Below, in pieces: positions 34,896 to 40,995 of a DNA stretch of 64,000 bases. A program made the position numbers and the translations under genes. Location: the NCBI GenBank assembly GCA_963771295.1, contig CAVYTB010000012.1, positions 66,388-130,387 of the forward strand, in the 5' to 3' direction. This DNA is from Acidiferrum sp963771295 (GTDB lineage: Bacteria > Acidobacteriota > Terriglobia > Acidiferrales > UBA7541). Every line of letters starts with the position of its first letter. Position 1 is the stretch's first letter. The notes beneath the pieces are model-generated. The model saw only the letters and a list, made by a program, of their open reading frames with translations. It did no database searches and was not told the DNA's origin.

Positions 34896-35280
34896 ATTCT
34901 GGGTTAGCTTATTCTGTACGCTGGAGTACGTTCGTGGTACGCTGAGCTACATTCGAGTTGTTCGGCTCTAGTACCACAATGTCTGGTAAGCAACTGCCAG
35001 CTCAACCGGTCGATGCAACACCATCCAATGCGTTACTTCGACAATGCTTCGCCGAGAGAAGCGATCTGTTTGGCTGTACTCGGTCACAACCTAGCCAGGG
35101 TAGTGTTCCGGCTGATCTAATCCTAGTGAGCGATTTTAGCCTTTGCTTTCAATACAAGTTGGATTCGACCTAGGTGTTGCGTCGACCCATTGAGACCACC
35201 GCATTGGCCGCGTTGTGATTCACGTCCTTGCCAGCCTTGGCTCTACGCAGTAAAAGGCAAGATAGAAGCGAGCCCGAAAA

Positions 35281-35534
35281 TGACAACAATCAACAAGAAG
35301 AAAGGGCCTACCACAGCTACGCATCGTATCCAAGAACAGGAACTGCTCCGACGGTTGGAATTTCTTTGCGAGAGTGCAGGTCTTGAGTTTCCCACAGAAG
35401 CGTGGCCGAAAGATGACCACAAAGCGTATTTTCTGCTTGGCGTATGTGCTACTGAAGACATGAAAAATCTTAGCCTCCACGAAAAACTCGAATGGCTCGA
35501 TGACTGGGCACGGCAGCGAAACTTGCTTAAATAA
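35281..35534 (+). CDS. Small hypothetical protein
   Basis: 84 residues beginning MTTINKKKGPTTATHRIQEQ, helical, with LRRLEFLCESAGLEFPTEAW and a C-terminal LHEKLEWLDDWARQRNLLK. Not recognised. It reads as a compact soluble protein rather than random sequence. The ribosome site is weak. First small gene of the right-hand island. Confidence 0.55.
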
Positions 35535-35669
35535 TGAAACACTCTTCGCGATGAAGCGGAGCCAAATTGGTAGCAGAAGCCAAGTATTGAGTATGCCGCG
35601 CAAAGCGTTGCAGCGAACAGTGCCGGGTAACAGTCCGGCTTTTGTTAACCGGAAGCGGGGAGGTGAGGG

Positions 35670-35906
35670 ATGCCCTGCAATTCCTGCGGGTCAATTAATC
35701 AGGGGAAGTATTTAGCAGAGGTAGACATCCATTTTCCGGGTCTGAGAAACGCAGGCAAAAAACCCGTCTTAGTGTTTCCTGAACTGCTGGTGTGCCTCGA
35801 TTGCGGTAAAACAGAATTTATGGTTCCCAAAGCGGAATTAGACACACTCGCTGACACGGACACCGCTAAACTTCCCAATTTGGACCCGAACCCCGTCCGA
35901 AGCTGA
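35670..35906 (+). CDS. Small zinc-ribbon protein
   Basis: 78 residues with CNSCG at 3-7 and CLDCG at about 48-52, four cysteines in zinc-ribbon spacing. Between them, VDIHFPGLRNAGKKPVLVFP looks like the beta hairpin of the ribbon. The start is well supported by GGGGAGGTGAGG just before the ATG. The function is unknown; small zinc ribbons often bind nucleic acid or partner proteins. Confidence 0.7.
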   Translation: MPCNSCGSINQGKYLAEVDIHFPGLRNAGKKPVLVFPELLVCLDCGKTEFMVPKAELDTLADTDTAKLPNLDPNPVRS

Positions 35907-35945
35907 AGGCTCACATATTACGGGCTGCCTGATGGCCGGAAACAG

Positions 35946-35982
35946 AATCCCCACCTCTCCGAAGCGTTGAAGGGTGGGGATT
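35946..35982. terminator. Hairpin after the zinc-ribbon gene
   Basis: AATCCCCACC pairs with GGTGGGGATT around a 17-nt loop, 40 bp after the stop codon at 35906. A short T-run (CAGTTT) follows. Position fits a terminator; the same hairpin type at 34760 suggests it belongs to the repeated module. Confidence 0.5.
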
Positions 35983-36032
35983 CACAGTTTAGAGGAATGC
36001 TTTGATTCGCAGCCTACTTCCACGTGATGGCG

Positions 36033-36087
36033 GTGTCAAGCGAAGCGATACAGGGCGCGAGAAGGGCCATGGCGACCTCTGCCCAGA
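36033..36087. repeat. Imperfect direct repeat B, copy 2
   Basis: Second copy of the repeat at 34845, extended on its left by ACGTGATGGCG, of which a further trace (GTGATGGCGGTGG) occurs at 36854, just before the tRNA-Leu gene. It supports growth of the island by duplication of a module. Confidence 0.6.
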
Positions 36088-36239
36088 AGCACCACGGCAC
36101 TTCAAGGCCACTCGCAGGGGCGCTGATACCAAAATGGTTGGTTGGGGTCATGGCGTCCGATGAGCAGGAACCGTTGAAAACTTTTTTGCAAGTCAGATCA
36201 GTTTTGATTTGCAGTACAGTGTGTGTCTGGTAACCAATC

Positions 36240-36491
36240 ATGACCAACGAATACCGAATCGAAATTGTTGGCGGCCAGTTCATCGTCGTTGACCCGTGGG
36301 ATGAGATTGTGGACAGATGCTCCACGGAAGAGGCAGCCCTAGAAGAAATTGAGCGTTGCAAGCAGTCCGACGCCAAATATGAAACGGCAAGGCTGCTAGT
36401 GGACAATGCGGTGAAGGCGTTCATGCAACTTCATGGCGTTGACAGGGACGCGGCAGAGCGTGCGATTCGTGACGCGATGGGTGGCGCGTAG
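36240..36491 (+). CDS. Small hypothetical protein
   Basis: 83 residues. The first 40 form a short beta hairpin (EYRIEIVGGQFIVVDPWDEI), the rest two helices (STEEAALEEIERCKQSDAKY and VDRDAAERAIRDAMGG). This layout resembles small phage or island proteins but no family is recognised. Weak ribosome site, confident reading frame. Confidence 0.55.
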   Translation: MTNEYRIEIVGGQFIVVDPWDEIVDRCSTEEAALEEIERCKQSDAKYETARLLVDNAVKAFMQLHGVDRDAAERAIRDAMGGA

Positions 36492-36493
36492 TA

Positions 36494-36567
36494 CCCTTTG
36501 ACCCGTGGAGAAGAGGGTGTTCAGCCGCTAGGAACAACGAACACGGAGAACAGGTGCTGCGGGCTAC
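36494..36567. repeat. Imperfect direct repeat A, copy 2
   Basis: Begins CCCTTTGACCCGTGGAGAA and ends GGTGCTGCGGGCTAC, parallel to 34487-34560 with scattered substitutions. It directly precedes the small Cys-containing frame at 36568. Confidence 0.65.
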
Positions 36568-36753
36568 CTGAGTGAGAATGACGAAAGTCTTGAACGCTGC
36601 GCTGACTGTGGAACACCTTTTGACCCACAGGCGAGACATCTGGAAACCTTGGTCAAATCGCAAGTTGAAGAAGCCATTCAACAGAGATTCAAAGACCAGA
36701 AGCTTGTTGACATCGAAACGTCTCAGGCTGTTGCTGAGCGTCTACACGGGTGA
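36568..36753 (+). CDS. Possible small zinc-binding protein, non-ATG start
   Basis: In the frame opening after the TAG near 36524, a 61-residue protein can be read from a CTG: LSENDESLERCADCGTPFDP, then a helical tail ending IETSQAVAERLHG. C-x2-C plus smooth charged helices make it more protein-like than the ATG-started frame one base away (36572-36790), which is basic and shapeless. The absence of ATG, GTG or TTG means it may be a decayed gene. Confidence 0.35.
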   Translation: MSENDESLERCADCGTPFDPQARHLETLVKSQVEEAIQQRFKDQKLVDIETSQAVAERLHG

Positions 36754-36887
36754 GTGCTTGTCTACCAGCACACGAACGTGCTCAGACTGAAGAGTCTGAC
36801 CCGGCCAGATACCGCCATCCGGTGAATGACCGCAGGGCGCACATTCCTTCACAGTGATGGCGGTGGTACACTGAGGGAACATCGCGC

Positions 36888-36974
36888 GCGGGAATGGCGG
36901 AACTGGCAGACGCGCTGGCCTTAGGAGCCAGTGGGCGAAAGCCCGTGAAGGTTCAAATCCTTTTTCCCGCACCA
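36888..36974 (+). tRNA. tRNA-Leu(UAG), complete, carried by the island
   Basis: 87-nt class II tRNA: acceptor GCGGGAA/TTCCCGC, D-arm GCGGAACTGGCAGACGC, anticodon stem CTGGC/GCCAG with loop CTTAGGA (anticodon UAG), variable arm with GGGC/GCCC stem, T-arm GAAGG/CCTTT, encoded CCA. It decodes the same codons as the broken host gene and has an identical D-arm and anticodon loop but a different anticodon stem and acceptor base. It lies 166 bp from the split 5' half, on the opposite strand, and probably replaces it. Confidence 0.97.
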
Positions 36975-37139
36975 CTCCTTTCAGAGCAAGCAGACTATGC
37001 CCTGTCAGTGCGTCCAGTCAGCCTACACATAAACTGTGTGCATATGCACATCAATGAAGAAATCAAGTCAGGCGTGCGAATAGCCGCATAAACACGCACA
37101 TAATACATGTGTATTTAGTGTGCATGGGGGGTTGAGCAG

Positions 37140-37152
37140 ATCCTAAGTCTTG
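37140..37152. other. Right attachment site in the tRNA-Leu anticodon region
   Basis: ATCCTAAGTCTTG on the plus strand; on the minus strand it is the end of the tRNA-Leu 5' half (CAAGACTTAGGAT). Exact copy at 34299-34311. Sequence to the right is tRNA, sequence to the left is island. Confidence 0.75.
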
Positions 37153-37179
37153 CGCGTCTGCCAGTTCCGCCACTCCCGC
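37141..37179 (-). pseudogene. 5' half of a split tRNA-Leu(UAG) gene
   Basis: Minus strand: acceptor GCGGGAG (37179-37173), TG, D-arm GCGGAACTGGCAGACGC, G, anticodon 5' stem CAAGA and loop CTTAGGA, then TCT before diverging into GCTCAACCCC. The expected 3' stem TCTTG and everything downstream is found 26 kb away at 10842-10903. Together they make a tRNA with all stems paired, so this was one gene before insertion. Confidence 0.9.
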
Positions 37180-37230
37180 ACGCTCAGTCTTGATGATACT
37201 TGGACTCCGGTGACTTTGGCCAGAGCAGCG

Positions 37231-37334
37231 AGAAATACCGGCAAGAAATAGCAGGGAGAAATACCGGCGAGAAACAGCGGCGAGAAGCAGCGGGAAGAGA
37301 TAGCAGGGAGAAATAGTGGACAGAAATAGCAGCT
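37231..37334. repeat. Minisatellite, eight 13-bp units
   Basis: Eight consecutive units of exactly 13 bp with consensus AGAAATAGCAGGG, diverged at several positions (such as AGAAATACCGGCA and AGAAACAGCGGCG). It is non-coding, lying upstream of the split tRNA-Leu 5' end and 7 bp from the left end of the IS element. Confidence 0.85.
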
Positions 37335-37341
37335 AGGGGTC

Positions 37342-38713
37342 GGAGCTAAAGAGTCTGTGTGAGAACTAGGGTTGACGCGCCGCTTATACTGCAACGAGGA
37401 GGGAGGCGCGATGGGGAAATTTTTGGATTACAGCCCGGAGCAGGCCTATCTGCTGCCGCCGAGCGTGCGGGATGTGCTGGGGGCGGGTCATTTGTGTTTT
37501 TTTGTTCGGCGCGTGATCGCGAAGCTGAAGCTGGAAAGCTTTCGGACGGAATATGGAGCCGAAGGCGGGCCGGCTTATGCACCGGAGATGCTGGTCTCGG
37601 TTTGGCTGTATGCCTACGCGCTGGGGGTGACCAGTTCGCGGAGGTTGGAACAACGCCTTCGCGAGGATTTGGCGTTTCGTTATTTGGCTGCTGGAGCGGC
37701 GCCGGATCATTGGACGCTGAACGCGTTTCGCAGGCGGCACGCCAAGGGGCTAAATGATTTGTTCACGCAAGTGGTGGAACTGGCACGGGCCAGCGGATTG
37801 GGACGCTTGGGGCACGTGGCCATCGATTCGACGCGCATCGCCGCTAACGCCTCGCGGAACCGCATTGACACCGAGCAAGCGCTGCGCGATGCGCGGGCGC
37901 GCATCCGGCGGGACGTTCGTCGCTGGCAGCAGCAGTGCGATGCTGACGATCCGAACGAGGGCGCTGGCAACGAGGTGGACCGCACCGTGATGGAGCGGCT
38001 GGAGCAGCAGGGGATTCCCGAGCGGCTCGAACGGTTGCGCAAGTCGGGTCTGAAGAAAATGTCGCGGAGCGATCCGGACAGCCGTTTTCTGCGCGAGCGG
38101 GGCGGGTTCACATTGGGCTACACCGCGACGCTGGCGGTCAGCGAGGATCACCTGATTGTGGCGCAGCAACTCGGTCAAGCGGCCACGGACAACGAGTTGT
38201 TGGTGCCCATGGTGGATCTGCTGGAACAGCAGTGCCGCGAACGGCCGCAACGAGTGAGCGCCGACAGTGGTTTTTTCTCTGTGGCTAACTTGCAAGCGAT
38301 GGAGGAGCGCAGCATCGATGCGTACGTGCCAGACAATAACCTGGCGCGGTTCTTGAATCGCGGTGGAAGATTGAAGCAACATGCCTGCCATCCGATGCAC
38401 CGTCGCATGCGACGGAAACTGCGGGACCCGGCAGGCCGCGCGATTTATGCACGACGCAAAGCCATCGTCGAACCAGTGAATGGGATATTGAAAGAACAAC
38501 GGGGAATGCGGCGGTTTCGCATGAAAGGCCTCCGGAAAGTCGCACTGGAATGGACCCTGGCCAGCATCGCTTACAACTTGACCAGGATGTGGCACGTCAA
38601 CTAGCTACACCGCCGCCAACCGTTCACCGAAACACTTCGAGAATGAGAAAAATGTTCGCGTTAGGGCCCTAAATGAAAGGCAGACCGAGTATTCACACAG
38701 ACTCTTTAGCTCC
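37342..38713 (+). mobile_element. Intact IS1182-family insertion sequence
   Basis: 1372-bp element bounded by perfect 21-bp inverted repeats (37342-37362 and 38693-38713; outer end GGAGCTAAAGAG). One transposase gene occupies most of it, followed by an 88-bp tail. No clear target-site duplication could be read. The perfect ends and open frame suggest recent arrival. Confidence 0.88.
37411..38604 (+). CDS. IS1182-family DDE transposase
   Basis: 397 residues. DDE catalytic positions are visible: D in HVAIDSTRIAANAS, D in RVSADSGFFSVAN, and E in AIVEPVNGILKEQRGMRRFR, with the Y(2)R(3)E(6)K arrangement of IS4/IS5-like enzymes. The N-terminal domain, YSPEQAYLLPPSVRDVLGAG, is characteristic of IS1182. 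The ATG at 37411 follows the ribosome site GAGGAGGGAGG. Confidence 0.93.
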   Translation: MGKFLDYSPEQAYLLPPSVRDVLGAGHLCFFVRRVIAKLKLESFRTEYGAEGGPAYAPEMLVSVWLYAYALGVTSSRRLEQRLREDLAFRYLAAGAAPDHWTLNAFRRRHAKGLNDLFTQVVELARASGLGRLGHVAIDSTRIAANASRNRIDTEQALRDARARIRRDVRRWQQQCDADDPNEGAGNEVDRTVMERLEQQGIPERLERLRKSGLKKMSRSDPDSRFLRERGGFTLGYTATLAVSEDHLIVAQQLGQAATDNELLVPMVDLLEQQCRERPQRVSADSGFFSVANLQAMEERSIDAYVPDNNLARFLNRGGRLKQHACHPMHRRMRRKLRDPAGRAIYARRKAIVEPVNGILKEQRGMRRFRMKGLRKVALEWTLASIAYNLTRMWHVN

Positions 38714-38845
38714 CACAACAAGTGCTTGGCTATCATTGGGCTTCAGCCCCTGAGGAAATGCTCTTGCCTTTTTTCCCCAGCTTGTTCAGCCGTGCCGAAT
38801 CAGGCGAAAATTCAACGCGGCTTTACATCCTGCGGAAAAGTGCTT

Positions 38846-38935
38846 TGTCATTCTGAGCGAAGCGAGGAATCTCTCTTGCTTCAAAACCCAAGAAAAGAGA
38901 GATTCCTCTCTCCGCAGACTCCGTTCGGAATGACA
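38846..38935. repeat. Dispersed palindromic repeat, copy 1
   Basis: TGTCATTCTGAGCGAAGCG at one end and CCGTTCGGAATGACA at the other, with inner arms GAATCTCTCTT and AAGAGAGATTC forming a long imperfect hairpin. A second copy is at 49010-49093. Such elements are intergenic and frequent in many acidobacterial genomes (recollection, not verified here). Confidence 0.75.
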
Positions 38936-39016
38936 AGCAAGTCTCTTCCCGGCTCTGTCTTCCATGCGCTGACTTTTATGTCAGCCCACCCGCAGCCTTC
39001 ACAGTGTGCGCGAACC

Positions 39017-39727
39017 CTAATGCTCGATGCCTGTGCCACCCGCGAAACGAGCGCGGCGAGGCGCAAGCATCGCTGCCAGCCAGAAGATCAGCAACGCAGC
39101 TACAAAAAGCTCAAGGCGATGACCGTGCCAGAACAATCGACTGGCGCGGTAGCTCATATGGCTATTGCCAATCCGATGGCCTTCCATGATCCAGTTCCAT
39201 ACCTCTCCCAGCAGGGCGCTTGTTGCCGCAAGGGCCAGTGAAACGAACAGCGCCATTACGATTCCAGGCGTCCAACCGTCCTCGGCGGGTGGGTAGCGGC
39301 GCCAAATCTTGCGGGCAGCCACGATGGCGACTAAGCCGTATAGCAGTGCGAAAGGCAGAAGTTCAGCCACATCAATGTACGCTCGGTTCCTACCCAGCGA
39401 ATCGGATACTTGCTGGACCGGAACGCCATGCTCCTTCCCGACCTCTGCAAACAGCCTGTCCCTGCATGCATCCCGTTCGGCTTCATAGTTCTCACTCGGG
39501 GTCGCGCTATGCCGTCCAAAGTGAGCATCGGCATAGCGAATCGCAAGATCTTCCGCGAACTCTGCGTCCGCACTCAGATGCCGACCGCTGGCAGAGTGAT
39601 TGGCGGCTTCTTCCGGCCATCTGCAGTCGGAATTACGCCCGTCACTCCGCACGCATCCGCACAGAACAAAAACCATCGCGATCAAGGTCGCCACGCTCTT
39701 TAGAACGATCCTGATTCGCCGAATCAA
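39017..39727 (-). CDS. Membrane lipoprotein-like hypothetical protein
   Basis: 236 residues. The N-terminus has a hydrophobic signal ending VFVLCGC, a possible lipobox. Residues about 30-115 are soluble, with ADAEFAEDLAIRYADAHFG. Then come three likely membrane segments (LLPFALLYGLVAIVAA, IVMALFVSLALAATSALL and ELFVAALLIFWLAAML). No family recognised. It follows the PadR and permease-like genes on the same strand and may belong to that operon. Confidence 0.7.
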   Translation of the reverse strand: MIRRIRIVLKSVATLIAMVFVLCGCVRSDGRNSDCRWPEEAANHSASGRHLSADAEFAEDLAIRYADAHFGRHSATPSENYEAERDACRDRLFAEVGKEHGVPVQQVSDSLGRNRAYIDVAELLPFALLYGLVAIVAARKIWRRYPPAEDGWTPGIVMALFVSLALAATSALLGEVWNWIMEGHRIGNSHMSYRASRLFWHGHRLELFVAALLIFWLAAMLAPRRARFAGGTGIEH

Positions 39728-39739
39728 GAAAATTTCTCC

Positions 39740-39994
39740 TTAGCGCGAACCCAGGAAACTTCCCAACGCAATCATCAGGGGCACGACTCCGGCGATACCT
39801 GCCACCAACCATTTCCAGAGTTCTGATCGAATGAGCCACTGCCGCAACAGTGACAGAATGGCGTCGCGGAGCAGCGAACCGGCGCCCCACGAATTGGCGG
39901 CCTCCTCAAAAATCCACAGCATCTCCTGCTCGAAACGCTTTCGGAAAGAAGGTGGGTGCAGGCGGATCAGCAATGCATAGAAGAAACGCATCAC
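39740..39994 (-). CDS. Small permease-associated membrane protein
   Basis: 84 residues. It begins MRFFYALLIRLHPPSFRKRF, the N-terminal signature that precedes MacB/FtsX-like permeases in Acidobacteria, and ends with one membrane helix (WLVAGIAGVVPLMIALGSFL). Here the permease body is absent, so it is a stand-alone small protein. It overlaps the PadR stop by 4 bp, so it is co-translated with the regulator. Confidence 0.75.
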   Translation of the reverse strand: MMRFFYALLIRLHPPSFRKRFEQEMLWIFEEAANSWGAGSLLRDAILSLLRQWLIRSELWKWLVAGIAGVVPLMIALGSFLGSR

Positions 39995-40347
39995 AACGCT
40001 TCCTTTGGCTTGGCGCCGCGCAAACGCACCTTTGCCTCGCGAACCACGCTGTCCAGACGCGAAACCTCCGCCAAGAACAACTCACGGCCAAATCCCGTCA
40101 TTCGGTAGTAGCGCCGTCTCGGGTCGTCGTTTGCGGACTTCCGGGGCACTTCCTTGACGACTCCGTGAGAAATCAGTTTTTCCAGATTATCGTAGAACGT
40201 TCCGGGACCTAGCTTGTACTTGCCTTCCGACTGCCGTGCAACTTCTTGCATGATTCCATAGCCGTGGCGATCTTCGTCAGACAGAGCAAGCAGAATGTAG
40301 AAAGTGGCAGGGGACAGCGGGAGAAAATCTTTGAGGTCGTCTTTCAT
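39991..40347 (-). CDS. PadR-family transcriptional regulator
   Basis: 118 residues. The winged helix is clear: LSPATFYILLALSDEDRHGY, then GTFYDNLEKLISHGVVKEV with the RRRYYRMTGFGRE wing. A C-terminal helix for dimerisation follows. It is first in an operon with the small membrane protein and probably the lipoprotein-like gene. A perfect 12-bp palindrome lies 10 bp before its start, so autorepression is likely. Confidence 0.92.
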   Translation of the reverse strand: MKDDLKDFLPLSPATFYILLALSDEDRHGYGIMQEVARQSEGKYKLGPGTFYDNLEKLISHGVVKEVPRKSANDDPRRRYYRMTGFGRELFLAEVSRLDSVVREAKVRLRGAKPKEAL

Positions 40348-40356
40348 GGTCGCATT

Positions 40357-40368
40357 CCGATATATCGG
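40357..40368. promoter_or_regulatory. Palindromic operator upstream of padR
   Basis: CCGATATATCGG, a perfect 12-bp palindrome, 10 bp upstream of the padR start. Position and AT core fit a PadR-type operator. Confidence 0.6.
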
Positions 40369-40488
40369 ACTCCGACTGAGTTGTCAAGCCCTAAGTACAG
40401 GTGGTCGGCAGGCGTAGTATTTGACGAGGAAACGGTTGGGACAACCCCCGCCAGACTCATTGAATCTGACAGCCCAAGGGAGGGCTAT

Positions 40489-40977
40489 ATGAGATTCAGA
40501 TTATTCCGGGATATTGCCAGCGTAATTGCGCTTTCCATCACCGCGTCAGTTCTTGTGGCACATTGGTCTGGCCCGACACTGGCCCAGATGAAGCCGCCCG
40601 AATCCGAGATTCTGCCGTTCATAGGAACCTGGACGGCTGTACATGCCGGAACTCAAATCATTGTTTTGCATCTCCACTCAGAGAAAGGTCAAATTCTTGG
40701 TGGCATACAAGTGTGCAGCTACAGTGTGAACACCGAAACTACAGGCACGGTCGACGTTGTAACCGACCCAACTCTTTCCAAGAGCACTCCCATTAACAAC
40801 ATTAAAGTTTCCGGTAGGTCGATGTCGTTCGATTGGAAAGACCCAGATGGCGATAACGTCAATTGGAGGTTGGAATTGACCGGAGAAAATGATGGCCAAA
40901 TAGTCTGGGTTGGTTTGCCGAGTGATGTCAAAGTCCAACCGATACCGGTGAGCAAAAACGCTGCGAAGTCCCGGTAA
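40489..40977 (+). CDS. Secreted hypothetical protein
   Basis: 162 residues. Residues 1-32 are a signal peptide ending near TLAQM. The mature part is beta-rich (FIGTWTAVHAGTQIIVLHLH and MSFDWKDPDGDNVNWRLELT), a lipocalin-like or carboxypeptidase-regulatory-like sandwich, but no family is certain. The ATG at 40489 has AAGGGAGG upstream. It ends 18 bp before the convergent dnaE2 stop. Confidence 0.75.
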   Translation: MRFRLFRDIASVIALSITASVLVAHWSGPTLAQMKPPESEILPFIGTWTAVHAGTQIIVLHLHSEKGQILGGIQVCSYSVNTETTGTVDVVTDPTLSKSTPINNIKVSGRSMSFDWKDPDGDNVNWRLELTGENDGQIVWVGLPSDVKVQPIPVSKNAAKSR

Positions 40978-40995
40978 GTCGCGTTACTGCAGGTC

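Larger units (their letters stand above)
34312..35280. other. Gene-free, hairpin-rich region of the right-hand island
   Basis: Nearly 1 kb with no supported gene. It is AT-richer than the backbone at its left end. It contains a nested inverted-repeat structure (34598-34724), a GC-rich hairpin (34760-34792) and two imperfect repeats shared with the 36.0-36.6 kb stretch. Short open frames here lack ribosome sites. It may encode a structured RNA or act as spacer between small gene modules. Confidence 0.55.

Noticed and set aside
36572..36790. 72-residue ATG-started frame
   Set aside because: Basic, no pattern; the frame one base away has a Cys pair and smooth helices and ends at 36753.
10842..37179. 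Group I intron in the tRNA-Leu anticodon loop
   Set aside because: The halves are 26 kb apart with many genes between and the junctions look like att sites; introns at this position are a few hundred bases.
37231..37334. CRISPR-like array
   Set aside because: Eight contiguous 13-bp units, no spacers and no cas genes in the window.
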